Below are positions 26,679-35,646 of a DNA stretch of 64,000 bases, piece by piece. The position numbers were made by a program, and so were the translations under genes. Position 1 is the stretch's first letter; each line of letters opens with the position of its first letter. Source of the DNA: Corynebacterium maris DSM 45190 (GTDB taxonomy: Bacteria > Actinomycetota > Actinomycetes > Mycobacteriales > Mycobacteriaceae); NCBI RefSeq assembly GCF_000442645.1, contig NC_021915.1, forward strand, positions 1,054,001 to 1,118,000, written 5' to 3'. Under the pieces are notes generated by a model. The model searched no databases. It was not told the origin of the DNA and saw only the letters and a list, made by a program, of their open reading frames with translations.

Positions 26679-27566
26679 ATGACGGCCATGAAGATTGCGG
26701 TGCTCGGCGTCGGGGCCGTCGGCGGCTGGTTCGGCGGCTCATTGGCGCAGGCCGGCCACGACGTGACTTTCGTGGCCCGCGGCGACACGTTGCGGGTGTT
26801 GCGGGACACCGGGTTGACGCTCAACGACGCTTCACCCTTGCCCGTGCGCGCGGTCGTGGAACTCGCAGAAATCGACGACGTCGACGTGGTGCTGCTGGCG
26901 GTCAAAGCCACCGGGCACACGCACCTGCGCGAGATGCTCGCGGACTTACCCGCCGGGGCGGTGGTCGCCGTGACCCAAAACTCCGTGGAGGCCCCGCACC
27001 TGGTGGCGGAGATCGTCGGGCGGCGGCGGGTGTGGCCGGGCGTCGTGCGCGGCTTCTTCCATCACACCGGGCCCGGGCGCGTCGAATTCCACGGCGGGCC
27101 GATCTCGTATTCCTTCGGCGCCTGGGACGGCGACGAGGACCCCACGGCCCGCACCTTCGCCGAGGCGTTGACGGGCGCCGGGATCCAGGCGCACCTGCGC
27201 GACGACGTCTTCGTCGACGTCTGGGAAAAGGCCATGTTCGTCACCTGCTTCGGCGCGCTCGGCTCCGCCGCGGGAGCGCCCCTGGGGCACCTGCGCACCC
27301 GTCTGCGGGGATCGTTGCGCGGACTCATGGAGGAGGTCGCCGCCGTCGCCCGCGCCACCGGGGTCCCGCTCGCCGAGGACGCCGTGGACCGCACCATGGC
27401 GTTCGCCGACCGTATGCCCGCCGGAGCGACGTCCTCCATGCAGCGCGATCTGGCCGCCGGGCGCGACAGTGAGCTGGACGCTCAGGTCGGGGCAATTATG
27501 CGGTTGGGCACATACCACGGGGAAGACGTCCGTTTGCATGATCTTCTTTATGGTTTGCTCAGGTAA
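26679..27566 (+). CDS. Ketopantoate reductase family oxidoreductase (PanE/ApbA-like)
   Basis: A 295-residue NADP-dependent 2-dehydropantoate 2-reductase family protein. It has the Rossmann motif AVLGVGAVGGWFGGSLAQAG (near residue 6), LLAVKAT near 70, and the catalytic Lys in DVWEKAMF near 190. PanE makes pantoate for coenzyme A; paralogues with other substrates are common, so the exact role is open. The start may be the second ATG at 26688. TAGGAT just before the first ATG could be a -10 element. Confidence 0.85.
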   Translation: MTAMKIAVLGVGAVGGWFGGSLAQAGHDVTFVARGDTLRVLRDTGLTLNDASPLPVRAVVELAEIDDVDVVLLAVKATGHTHLREMLADLPAGAVVAVTQNSVEAPHLVAEIVGRRRVWPGVVRGFFHHTGPGRVEFHGGPISYSFGAWDGDEDPTARTFAEALTGAGIQAHLRDDVFVDVWEKAMFVTCFGALGSAAGAPLGHLRTRLRGSLRGLMEEVAAVARATGVPLAEDAVDRTMAFADRMPAGATSSMQRDLAAGRDSELDAQVGAIMRLGTYHGEDVRLHDLLYGLLR

Positions 27567-27577
27567 GGTGTCGCGGT

Positions 27578-27919
27578 ATGACTACCTCGTCGACCGCCCG
27601 TGTTACCTGCGATCGCCCGGGACGCTACGGAAAGCAACTCGCGTCGCACTTCTCCAAGAAGCTTGAGACGCGCTGGGATCCGGAGGCCGGCCGCGGGCAT
27701 CTCAGCTTCGGCAGCGAGACCCCCGGCGAAGTCGAGATGATCGCCGGCGAAGGCGTCCTGCTGCTGCAGCTGGAGGCCCCGACCGAACACATCGAGCACC
27801 TGGAAAACGTCATCGGCCGCCACCTGGTGAAATTCGGCCTCCGCGACGAGCTCACGGTCGCCTGGAAACGACCCGGCGGCGTCGACGGCACCACCCAGCT
27901 CGCGACTCCGGAAGGCTAA
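27578..27919 (+). CDS. DUF2218 domain protein
   Basis: A 113-residue protein matching the DUF2218 pattern: the N-terminal VTCDRPGRYGKQLASHFSKK followed by a short beta-rich part with HLENVIGRHLVKF. Members are often encoded near siderophore or heme genes, but no such genes are seen here. It lies 11 bases after the PanE-like gene on the same strand. Its TAA interlocks with the stop of the convergent oxidase in CTAA. Confidence 0.8.
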   Translation: MTTSSTARVTCDRPGRYGKQLASHFSKKLETRWDPEAGRGHLSFGSETPGEVEMIAGEGVLLLQLEAPTEHIEHLENVIGRHLVKFGLRDELTVAWKRPGGVDGTTQLATPEG

Positions 27920-29715
27920 CTGCGCAGTTCCCGCTCGATACGCAGGTACTGCTCCAGCAGCTCGTACCCGCGCCGCCCGGCCTCGCCTTCTTCGGCGAGG
28001 CCGGTTTTCATGGACTCCGCGAGCTCCTCGCCGTGCGGCAGGGGAGGCAGCAGCGGCACGTCCGCATCGGTGTGCGCGTCGATGACCACCGGCCGGTCCG
28101 CCGCAAACGCCTCCGCCAGCACCGCGTCCACCTCAGCGGCGTCGCTCACCCGCAGCCCGACGAGCCCGAGCTGTCGCGCATAAGCCGCGAAATCGAAGCC
28201 GGGCACCTCCTGCGAGGCCGCGAAACGCGGCTCGCCCTCCGTTTCCCGCTGCTCCCAGCTGACTTCCGCCAGGTCGCGGTTCTGTAGCACCAGCAGCACG
28301 AACCGCGGGTCCTGCCAGTCACGCCACCGGTGCGCCACCGTGATCAATTCGTTGATCCCGAGCATCTGCATCGCCCCGTCGCCGGCGAGCGCCACGACCG
28401 GACGCCCCGGGTCCGTCTCTTTCGCGGCGAGCGCGTACGGCACCCCGCAGCCCATGGACGCCAGCGTGCTCGACAGGTGCGCCGGCACGGACGTCGGCCA
28501 GGAAGTCTGGCGCACGTAGTGGTACACGCAACTGCCCACGTCGATCGCTGCCTGGGCGTCGTCGGCGACGCGCTCGCCGAAGCTGCGCACCACCAGCTCC
28601 GGATTCAGCGGCGCGGCCTCGACGTCAGCTCGTCGACGCGCGATCTCCCGGGAGGCGGCCACCGCGGCCTCGACCTCGGCGCGCCAGTCGGTGTCGGCGC
28701 GTTCCATGAGGTGCGGCAGCAGCGCTTCGATCGACTCCGCGGCGTCGCCGACCAGTCCGACTTCCACCGGATAACGGTTACCCAGAACGGATGGATCCAC
28801 GTCGATCTGCACTGCCCGTGCCTGACCGGGCGCCGGATAAAACTCCGTCCAGGGGTCATCGGTGCCGATGAGCACCACCGTGTCGCAGTTCTGCAGCGCA
28901 TGCGCCGAGGCAGGAGTGCCCAGATGCCCCATCGTTCCCGCCGCCAGCGGATGCGACTCATCCACATAGGGTTTGCCCAACAGGCTGGTGGTGACCGCCG
29001 CGCCGAGCCGCTCCGCCAACTCCATGACCTCGGCCTGGGCGTGGCGCACCCCCTGGCCCGCCAGGATCGCCACCTTCTCGCCCTCCGAGATCACCTTCGC
29101 CGCGGCCCGCACGTCTGCCTCCGCGGGCACCGTCACCCCGGTGGTCCACCGCGGGGCGGTGACCACTTCACCGTGCTCCTGCCCCAACTCCGGGGCGGGT
29201 TCCTGCTGCACGTCGTGCGGCAGAATCACCACCGTCGGGCCGCCGTGGGCCAACGCGGAACGAAACGCCCGGTCCAACACCATGGGCAGCTGCTCCGGGG
29301 CGGAGACCGTCTGCACGAAACCGCTGGCCACATCGGCGAAAAGATGCTGCAGGTCAATTTCCTGCTGATACCCCGACCCCAGCACGGAGCGCAGCTGCTG
29401 GGCCACCAGCGCCACCACGGGTGCGCTGTCCAACTTCGCGTCGTACAGGCCGTTGAGCAGATGCACCGCGCCAGGTCCCTGCGTGGAGGTGACCACCCCG
29501 ACGCGTTCGCCGTACTTGGCCTCGCCGACCGCCATGAACGCGGCGCCCTCTTCATGGCGGGAGCCGATGAACTCCGGCGAGCCCCCGGCCCGACGTAAGG
29601 CACCGAGCAACGGGTTGTTGCCGTCGCCGGCGTAGCCGTAGACCCGCTCTACTCCCCAGTCGCGGAGCCGGCGGACGATCAGGTCGGAGGTCGTGTTCTG
29701 CGGGGATGGGCTCAT
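27916..29715 (-). CDS. Thiamine diphosphate-dependent pyruvate oxidase/dehydrogenase-like enzyme (PoxB family)
   Basis: A 599-residue ThDP enzyme with the three-domain acetolactate synthase/pyruvate oxidase layout. The catalytic Glu is in GSRHEEGAAFMA (near 48-55), the central domain has VAILAGQGVRHA, and the C-terminal ThDP motif starts at ALAGDGAMQM (near 440). It resembles pyruvate:quinone oxidoreductase, which yields acetate and CO2, but the substrate is not proven. The ATG at 29715 has CAGGAG 7 bases upstream. It is the last gene of a six-gene minus-strand operon, 20 bases after the FAD-Rieske gene. Confidence 0.87.
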   Translation of the reverse strand: MSPSPQNTTSDLIVRRLRDWGVERVYGYAGDGNNPLLGALRRAGGSPEFIGSRHEEGAAFMAVGEAKYGERVGVVTSTQGPGAVHLLNGLYDAKLDSAPVVALVAQQLRSVLGSGYQQEIDLQHLFADVASGFVQTVSAPEQLPMVLDRAFRSALAHGGPTVVILPHDVQQEPAPELGQEHGEVVTAPRWTTGVTVPAEADVRAAAKVISEGEKVAILAGQGVRHAQAEVMELAERLGAAVTTSLLGKPYVDESHPLAAGTMGHLGTPASAHALQNCDTVVLIGTDDPWTEFYPAPGQARAVQIDVDPSVLGNRYPVEVGLVGDAAESIEALLPHLMERADTDWRAEVEAAVAASREIARRRADVEAAPLNPELVVRSFGERVADDAQAAIDVGSCVYHYVRQTSWPTSVPAHLSSTLASMGCGVPYALAAKETDPGRPVVALAGDGAMQMLGINELITVAHRWRDWQDPRFVLLVLQNRDLAEVSWEQRETEGEPRFAASQEVPGFDFAAYARQLGLVGLRVSDAAEVDAVLAEAFAADRPVVIDAHTDADVPLLPPLPHGEELAESMKTGLAEEGEAGRRGYELLEQYLRIERELRS

Positions 29716-29735
29716 GATGTGCTCCTGACGAAGAG

Positions 29736-31133
29736 TTAAAGACGTTTCAGATCCTGTGTCGCCGGGCCCTCCAACAGCGCGCCGTCGGCGGTGAAGCGGG
29801 AACCGTGCAGCGGGCAGTCCCAGGACTGCTCGGCCTCGTTCCACGCCAGCGTTCCGCCCATGTGCGGGCACACCCGGCTGACCTGACGGTTCCGGTCGCG
29901 GACCGTGTCGACGATGTTGCTTACCTGGGCGGTCACCGCTCCGGTCTGTTGTGTGGCCGTAGTCGCGGCGGAGCCCACGACCGACGGGGAACCGAAGCTG
30001 ATCTGTTCCGGACGGCCCAGGATGAGGTCGGTCACCCGGCGCGCGGCGGCCGGGGCCCCGGTCATGCCCCATTTGCTGTACGCGCCCGCGAAGTGGACGC
30101 GGCCGTCACCCCAGGACATCGTTTCGGCCAGCGGCACCATCCCGACGGGGTGGTAGTCCTGCGCGGACCAGCTGTGGGTGCGCCGCGCGCCGGGGAAGTG
30201 CTCGTCTGTCCAGGCGTCGATTTCCGCGATCTGTTCGTTCGTGTCGCGGGACTGGCCCGTCCGGTGCCCGGCGCCGCCGACCAACAGCCGGGGCTCCTCT
30301 CCATCGAGGTAGGTGCGCAGGGAGATGCCGGGGGAGCCGACGGACAAAAACATCCCGTCGGGCAGCACGGAACCGGGGGCGGGGTCGTAGGCGCAGAGGT
30401 AAGACCGCTCGGGCACCAGCGACATCGTGGACGTTCCTTTGTCCAGGATCGGGGTGGCGGTGGCCAGCACCACGTGGCCCGCGGTCATGTCCCCGGCAGT
30501 GGTGGTCACCGTGACCCGGCCGGCCTCATCGTCGGCGGTCAGGTCCGTGACGCGTGCGCCTTCGGTGACGGTGGCCCCGGCGTCGGTGACGCGACGGGCC
30601 AGCGCGGTGAGCAGGTCGGCGGGGTTGAGTTGGAATTGCTCGGGCAGTTCCACGGCCGTGTGGACGGGGAAAGGCGTGAGCAGGTTGTCGTGCAGGGCGA
30701 CGGGTAGGCCGAGTTCCTGCGCCACCTCGTACTCGCGGCGGATGTCGGCGACGGAATCTTCCGTGGGGGCGTAGGTGAAGGCGCTGACGGTGTGGGCGTC
30801 CACCGCATTGTCCTCACAGAAGTGCCGCAACCAGCCCTGCCCGAAGCGGTGGGCGGCGAGGTAGTCGGCGGCGACGTCGATGGAGTGGGTGCGGGCGAGC
30901 GTCGATAAGCGGATGCCCTGCAGCAACGTCGTCTTGGCGGTGGTGGATCCGCTGGCTCCGGCGCCGACGCCCCGGGCCTCGAGGACGGCGACGCTGCGTC
31001 CTTCTTCGGCCAGAAGCAAGGCTGTGATCAGGCCGGTGAAGCCCGCCCCGACCACGGCCACGTCGACGTGGGCGTCGGCGGGGAAATCCACCGGGTGATT
31101 GGTGACGGGTTGGGGCCAGAACGGGGTATTCAT
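29736..31133 (-). CDS. FAD-dependent oxidoreductase fused to a C-terminal Rieske [2Fe-2S] domain
   Basis: A 465-residue protein with a DAO-type FAD domain (VAVVGAGFTGLITALLLAEEG near residue 27) and a Rieske domain in the last 70 residues, with ligands in CPHMGG and CPLHGS. This DadA-Rieske architecture occurs in many bacteria with unknown substrates. The ATG overlaps the stop of the upstream alcohol dehydrogenase (TGATG), so translation is coupled. Confidence 0.88.
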   Translation of the reverse strand: MNTPFWPQPVTNHPVDFPADAHVDVAVVGAGFTGLITALLLAEEGRSVAVLEARGVGAGASGSTTAKTTLLQGIRLSTLARTHSIDVAADYLAAHRFGQGWLRHFCEDNAVDAHTVSAFTYAPTEDSVADIRREYEVAQELGLPVALHDNLLTPFPVHTAVELPEQFQLNPADLLTALARRVTDAGATVTEGARVTDLTADDEAGRVTVTTTAGDMTAGHVVLATATPILDKGTSTMSLVPERSYLCAYDPAPGSVLPDGMFLSVGSPGISLRTYLDGEEPRLLVGGAGHRTGQSRDTNEQIAEIDAWTDEHFPGARRTHSWSAQDYHPVGMVPLAETMSWGDGRVHFAGAYSKWGMTGAPAAARRVTDLILGRPEQISFGSPSVVGSAATTATQQTGAVTAQVSNIVDTVRDRNRQVSRVCPHMGGTLAWNEAEQSWDCPLHGSRFTADGALLEGPATQDLKRL

Positions 31134-32317
31134 CAGCTCTCCGCCTTCGGATCCAGGACCACCTTGATGCAGTCGTCCTCCTTTTTCTGGAACATCTCGT
31201 AGGCGCCCGGCGCCTCATCGAGCGGCACGCGGTGGGTGACCAGGTCGTCGACGCCCAACGGGTCAGAAGAGTCTTCCACCAGCGGCAGGAGATCGTCGAT
31301 CCATGCCTTGACGTTGCATTGGCCGGCACGCAGTTGGATCTGCTTGTCGAAGAGGGTGAGCATCGGCATGGGGTCGGCCTCGCCGCCGTAGACGCCGCTG
31401 AGCGAGACGGCGCCGCCGCGGCGGACCAGGTCGAGCGAGGAGTGCAACGCAGCGAGGCGGTCCACGCCGGCTTTTTCCATCAGCGGTTCGGAGAGCGCGT
31501 CGGGCAGCAGGCCGACGGCCTGGTGGGCGGCCTTGCCCAGCGGGGAGCCGTGGGCCTCCATGCCGACGGCGTCGACCACGCCGTCGGGGCCGCGGCCGTC
31601 GGTGGCGTCGCGGATCGCGTCGTTGGTCTCGTCGGTGTAGTCGAAGACCTCGACGCCGTGGCGTTGGGCCATGGCACGGCGCTCGGGGACCGGGTCGATT
31701 CCGAAGACGCGGGCGCCGAGGTGACGGCCGATGCGTGCGCACATCTGGCCGATGGGACCCAGGCCGAAGACCGCGAGGGCGTCGCCTTCCCCGACGTCGG
31801 CGTACTGCACGGCCTGCCAGGCAGTGGGGAGCACGTCGCTGAGGAAGAGGTAGCGGTGGTCGGGCAGGTCCTCACCGACCTTGATGGGGCCGAAGTCGGC
31901 GTGGGGCACGCGCAGGTATTCGGCTTGGGCGCCGGGGACGGAGCCGTAGAGTTTGGAGTAGCCGAAGAGTTTGGCGCCGGAACCGTATTCCTTCACCTGG
32001 GTGGTCTCGCACTGGGAGTACAGGCCGCGGTCGCACATCCAGCAGCTGCCGCAGGCGATGGTGAAGGGGATGACCACGCGGTCGCCTTCAGACAGGTTCG
32101 AGGACGGGCCCGCTTCGACGACGCGCCCCATGGGTTCGTGGCCGATGACGTCACCGGGTTCCATGAAGGGGCCGAGGACCTCGTAGAGGTGGAGGTCGGA
32201 GCCGCAGATGGCGGTGGAGGTGACTTCGATGATCGCGTCGTTGGCGGCTTCGATCTTCGGGTCGGGGACGGTTTCTACGCTGACTTTTCGTTTGCCTTGC
32301 CAGGTCAGTGCTTTCAC
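31133..32317 (-). CDS. Zinc-dependent alcohol dehydrogenase (formaldehyde dehydrogenase-like MDR)
   Basis: A 394-residue medium-chain dehydrogenase. Catalytic zinc ligands are in AICGSDLH (near 38) and GHEPMG (near 60), structural zinc ligands in CGSCWMCDRGLYSQC (near 89-103), and the NAD-binding motif is GLGPIGQMCARIG near 180. The length and the interior insertion fit the glutathione-independent formaldehyde dehydrogenase-like subgroup. It starts at a GTG overlapping the CinA-like gene stop by 4 bases. Aldehyde or alcohol detoxification is a reasonable inference. Confidence 0.88.
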   Translation of the reverse strand: MKALTWQGKRKVSVETVPDPKIEAANDAIIEVTSTAICGSDLHLYEVLGPFMEPGDVIGHEPMGRVVEAGPSSNLSEGDRVVIPFTIACGSCWMCDRGLYSQCETTQVKEYGSGAKLFGYSKLYGSVPGAQAEYLRVPHADFGPIKVGEDLPDHRYLFLSDVLPTAWQAVQYADVGEGDALAVFGLGPIGQMCARIGRHLGARVFGIDPVPERRAMAQRHGVEVFDYTDETNDAIRDATDGRGPDGVVDAVGMEAHGSPLGKAAHQAVGLLPDALSEPLMEKAGVDRLAALHSSLDLVRRGGAVSLSGVYGGEADPMPMLTLFDKQIQLRAGQCNVKAWIDDLLPLVEDSSDPLGVDDLVTHRVPLDEAPGAYEMFQKKEDDCIKVVLDPKAES

Positions 32318-32802
32318 GTGTGCTCTTCCTTCTGCGGTAGTCGGTCGTGCAGTGAGCGCAGTGCGTGCAACTCGGTTTTTTCCACGATGTCGGCGGGTTC
32401 GCCGGAGAAGTGGTGCAGTTCGGTGGTGACCTCACCGCGGAGGCAGACGGCGATCCAGGTGGTGCCCGGTGGTTGTCCTTCCTGTGGCTCCGGTCCGCCC
32501 GCGCCGGTGACCGCGACGGCGGCGTCGGCGCGCATGAGGTCGGCGACGCCGGCCGCCATGGCGGCGGCGGCTTCTTCGGTCACGACGGGGTGTCCGTCGG
32601 GAACGCCGAGCACCTCGTATTTGACGTGAGTTTCGTAGGCCACGACGCCCCCGGCGTACCAGGTGGAGGAGTCGGGGGCGGCGGCCAGGCGGCTGGAAAT
32701 GGCGCCGCCGGTGAGGGATTCGGCCACCGCGACCTCGATGTCGGCCGCCTGGGCCAGTTGGCCGATGCGGTCGGCGAGGTCGTCTGCGGTGGGAGTGGAC
32801 AT
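32314..32802 (-). CDS. CinA C-terminal domain / nicotinamide-nucleotide amidohydrolase (PncC-like)
   Basis: A 162-residue stand-alone CinA C-terminal domain. VAESLTGGAISSRLAA (near 25-40), YAGGVVAYE, and AVTGAGGPEPQEGQPPGTTWIA (near 97-118) are the PncC active-site blocks. PncC deamidates nicotinamide mononucleotide to nicotinate mononucleotide, recycling pyridine nucleotides. Co-transcription with NAD(P)-dependent enzymes fits a redox theme. It is coupled to the downstream alcohol dehydrogenase by GTGA. Confidence 0.87.
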   Translation of the reverse strand: MSTPTADDLADRIGQLAQAADIEVAVAESLTGGAISSRLAAAPDSSTWYAGGVVAYETHVKYEVLGVPDGHPVVTEEAAAAMAAGVADLMRADAAVAVTGAGGPEPQEGQPPGTTWIAVCLRGEVTTELHHFSGEPADIVEKTELHALRSLHDRLPQKEEHT

Positions 32803-32812
32803 GATCTCTCGC

Positions 32813-33061
32813 TTAGTAGTTGCCCGGCGCGTCAGAGGCGGGGAAGGATTCTTCGCCCTGCTCGTCGGCGAGATCGTCGTTGTCGAGGGTGCCGGCGTCC
32901 TCCTTCTTGGGGGACGGGTTGGCGTTGTCGGCCTCGGCCTTCTTGGCCGCGGCGACGTCGTCGACGTTCTGATCCGGGCTCTTCGGTGCGTCCTGAGCGT
33001 CGTTTTCGTCGCGGTGGTCCGGTTCGGCCGGGTTCGGGTTGGAGCGGTTGGCTTCAGTCAT
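32813..33061 (-). CDS. Small acidic, low-complexity hypothetical protein
   Basis: An 82-residue protein rich in Asp, Glu, Asn and Pro and probably disordered, ending ESFPASDAPGNY. That C-terminal FPASDAPG-type tail recurs in small uncharacterised actinobacterial proteins. It has no signal or membrane segment. AAGGAG precedes the ATG. It lies 10 bases before the PncC-like gene and 35 bases after the SDR gene, so it belongs to the operon. Confidence 0.65.
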   Translation of the reverse strand: MTEANRSNPNPAEPDHRDENDAQDAPKSPDQNVDDVAAAKKAEADNANPSPKKEDAGTLDNDDLADEQGEESFPASDAPGNY

Positions 33062-33096
33062 TGTTTTGTCTCCTTGGTGTGTAGTGAGGGTATGGG

Positions 33097-34761
33097 TCAG
33101 GACTCTTCGCGGTAGATCCGGCGATCCTCGTCAAAGGCCCTGACCCGAGCGTACTCATGTACGCGCTCTAATGATTCGAGTTGTTTGTCCGCGGCGGTGA
33201 CCAGGTCGGTGAACACGTCCGGGTCGAGGCCGAGGTTCTCGGCGTTGGCCCGCAGCGTCAGCCAGCCGCCCCGCTTGGCGGTGATGGCCCCGCGCATGAG
33301 TTCTGTTTCCAGCAGCATGGTCATGGGGGAGCGTTCCATCACGCGGCCGTTGAATTTCAGGCGGCCGACGCGCTCGCCGGCCCAGGCGGTGACCTGACGG
33401 TAGCGGCGCTGTTTGATGTCGAGGTCGTGGACCAGATTGCGCAGGAAAGTGCGCTCGGCCTTGATCTCGAGGGCGACCTGCGCCAGCAGCGGGTAGACGG
33501 GGGTGTCGACGAAGTCATTGGCCATGCGTTCGATGCGGTTGGCCCCCGCCGTGGCGCCGGTGAGGTGGTCGGAGACGTACAGGCCGAGAATGTCTGCCGA
33601 CAGGTCCTCGGAGATGCCCGGGTCGGTCGATTCTCCCGCAGAGGCGCCGCGGGCGGCCGGTTCGGACACTTCGGGGACGTCGGCGTCGTTGAGGTCGCGG
33701 GGTTGCAGCGGCGGGGAGTTGTGCCCGCTGCCGTGGGCGAGGCCGTCGAGCAGCTCCGCCAGCGCGTCGGCCGCCGAGTGAGTGGGCCGCCAGCCGAGTT
33801 CCTCCCGGGCGCGGGTGGAGTCGAGCATGGGCACGTTCATGGCCATGTCGATCCAGCCCGGGTCGGCGGGGACGGCGCCGGTCTTGTACGCGGCGGCCAG
33901 GGCAGCACGGACGACGGCGGCGGGCGCCGGGATCACCCTGCCGTGGTCGACGATGTCCGCCAGTTCCTGGGGGCCGAGGATGTCGTCGGCGGCGATGTTG
34001 AAGGCGCCGGGGAGGCGGTGAACGACGGCGGCGGCATACGCCCGGCCGACGTCGTCGGCGTGGACGGCCTGCACAAACAGATTCGACGGCACCGGCAGAC
34101 CGGGCAGGTCCCCTGCATTGAGGGCCTGCAGGGGAAGCCATTCGCCGAGGAAGTAACGCTGGATTTCGGAGGCGGCGAGCCCCTGGAAGATCAGGGCGGG
34201 GCGCAGGCGGGTGACCGTGACCTCCGGGTGGCGTTCAGTAAAGGCGTCCAGCGCGCGTTCCTGGTCGGCTTTGTCCTCGCTGTAGTGGGAGCCGGGGATG
34301 CCGGTGACCGACCAGGTCTCGTCGCGCGCCGGCGGAGGGGTGTCGGAGTGTTCTTGGCGAGCCGGGTCGGGCTCGTAGGCGCCGAGGGAGGAGGCGACCA
34401 CGAGGTGGGGGACGTCGGCGCGTGCCACGGCTTCGGCGACCCGCTCGGTGCCGGTGACGTTGACGCGGCGCAGCAGCTCGCGGCGGTCGTTGGGCTGGAT
34501 GAGCCACGCGAGATGGATGACGGCGTCGCAGCCGTCGAAAAGTTCGGTGAGTTCGCCGATGACTTCTTCCCCGCGTTCGGGGGTGTCGGTGCTGGCCCCG
34601 ATGTCCACGGATTCCCACCGGCAGTCTGTGTAGGGCTCGGTCTCGGGGTCGGGCAGGCGGCGGGCGACGCCGATGATCTCGGTGACCTCCGGGGTGTCTT
34701 TGAGGGCGCGCAACACCGCGGTTCCGGTGTTGCCCGTGGCTCCGATGACGGCGACTCGCAT
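33097..34761 (-). CDS. NAD-dependent epimerase/dehydratase fused to a C-terminal helical domain
   Basis: A 554-residue protein. Residues 1 to about 315 form an extended SDR epimerase (VAVIGATGNTGTAVLRAL at the N-terminus, AVIHLAWLIQP near 100, and a Tyr in PGSHYSEDKADQ near 170 giving the YxxxK-like site). The region of about 350-554 is a helix-rich domain with LGLYVSDHLTGATAGANRIERMA, resembling four-helix stand-alone proteins; its function is unknown. The ATG at 34761 has AAGGAG 6 bases upstream. It is the first gene of the six-gene minus-strand operon. Confidence 0.82.
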   Translation of the reverse strand: MRVAVIGATGNTGTAVLRALKDTPEVTEIIGVARRLPDPETEPYTDCRWESVDIGASTDTPERGEEVIGELTELFDGCDAVIHLAWLIQPNDRRELLRRVNVTGTERVAEAVARADVPHLVVASSLGAYEPDPARQEHSDTPPPARDETWSVTGIPGSHYSEDKADQERALDAFTERHPEVTVTRLRPALIFQGLAASEIQRYFLGEWLPLQALNAGDLPGLPVPSNLFVQAVHADDVGRAYAAAVVHRLPGAFNIAADDILGPQELADIVDHGRVIPAPAAVVRAALAAAYKTGAVPADPGWIDMAMNVPMLDSTRAREELGWRPTHSAADALAELLDGLAHGSGHNSPPLQPRDLNDADVPEVSEPAARGASAGESTDPGISEDLSADILGLYVSDHLTGATAGANRIERMANDFVDTPVYPLLAQVALEIKAERTFLRNLVHDLDIKQRRYRQVTAWAGERVGRLKFNGRVMERSPMTMLLETELMRGAITAKRGGWLTLRANAENLGLDPDVFTDLVTAADKQLESLERVHEYARVRAFDEDRRIYREES

Positions 34762-34917
34762 GGTGTGCTCCTTATGACTTCGTCTCGCTATTGACACCGA
34801 GCGAACTGAAAAGTGACGCGCACCGCAAGGAGGGAGGCGGAAAACGCAGCTCAACACACCGGCCATTTATATTTCTCGGGCCAAAGCACCAGTTCGGGAG
34901 TCGATTTTTCTGTGGGC

Positions 34918-34923
34918 TAGAAT
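34918..34923 (+). promoter_or_regulatory. -10 element of the thiamine transporter operon
   Basis: TAGAAT matches the corynebacterial TANAAT -10 consensus and lies just before the TPP riboswitch. No good -35 hexamer is seen at 16-18 bases. Transcription would begin about 7 bases downstream, at the edge of the aptamer. The bases between 34762 and 34917 show no gene. Confidence 0.5.
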
Positions 34924-34933
34924 ATGTCCTCGA

Positions 34934-35025
34934 TCCCACGGGTACCCGGTGTAAGTCCGGGCTGAGACGCCGTCACACGGCGAACCGTCGAACCTGATCC
35001 GGTTAGCACCGGCGCTAGGAAGGAC
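34934..35025 (+). ncRNA. TPP riboswitch (THI element)
   Basis: The conserved thi-box core is present: CTGAGA at 34962-34967, then AACCTGATCCGGTTAGCACC at 34991-35010 and a CTAGGAAG end at 35015-35022. The first helix has the ACCCGG...CCGGG type pairing. Such aptamers bind thiamine diphosphate and switch off the downstream genes. The start codon of the transporter gene is about 10 bases after the aptamer, and the GGAAGGA at its 3' end is probably the ribosome site, so control at translation initiation is likely. Confidence 0.92.
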
Positions 35026-35034
35026 AAGACAACC

Positions 35035-35646
35035 ATGGCCGACACTCCCACCCCCGCACGCGTCGTGAGATGGCGTGTCGTCGACATCGTGATCGCCGCC
35101 GTCCTGGGCGTGGCCTGCGGGGTGATCTTTTTCCTCTGGAACTACACCGGCTACTTCGCTTTCCTGGCCCTCGACTCCCTGGCGCCGGGGCTCGGCGGAC
35201 TGTTCGCCGGCCCCTGGCTGCTCGGCGGCGTCATCGGCGGGCTGGTGATCCGTAAACCGGGCGCGGCGTTATTCGTCGAATTGCTCGCCGCCATCGTCTC
35301 CGCGTTGCTGGGCAACGTGTGGGGCATCGGCACACTGTATTCGGGCGTCGCCCAAGGACTGGGCGCCGAGCTGGTCTTCGCGGCCTTCGCTTATCGACGT
35401 TTCGGCGTCGCCCCCGCCGCCCTCGCCGGCGCCGTCTCCGCCCTCGGCGCCTTCGTCCTCGAGCTGTTCACCGCCGGCAACCTGGCGCGCACCCTCGAAT
35501 TCAACCTCATCTACCTGTCCTCCCTGCTCGTCTCCGGCGCGGTGCTGGCCGGCGTGCTCGGCTGGATCATCGTCCGAGCGCTGGCCGCCACGGGCGTGCT
35601 CGACCGCTTCGCCGCCGGCCGGGAACACCGGGAGCGGACCACATGA
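35035..35646 (+). CDS. ykoE: ECF transporter substrate-binding (S) component for thiamine/HMP precursor, YkoE family
   Basis: A 203-residue membrane protein with about five to six helices (WRVVDIVIAAVLGVACGVIF near residue 15, LAPGLGGLFAGPWLLGGVIGG near 50, and the GNVWGIGTLYSGVAQGLGAEL block near 90). This matches YkoE-type S components of thiamine-precursor transporters. Position directly after a TPP riboswitch and before duplicated ATPase and permease genes confirms the assignment. Its stop overlaps the ATPase start by 4 bases. Confidence 0.9.
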   Translation: MADTPTPARVVRWRVVDIVIAAVLGVACGVIFFLWNYTGYFAFLALDSLAPGLGGLFAGPWLLGGVIGGLVIRKPGAALFVELLAAIVSALLGNVWGIGTLYSGVAQGLGAELVFAAFAYRRFGVAPAALAGAVSALGAFVLELFTAGNLARTLEFNLIYLSSLLVSGAVLAGVLGWIIVRALAATGVLDRFAAGREHRERTT

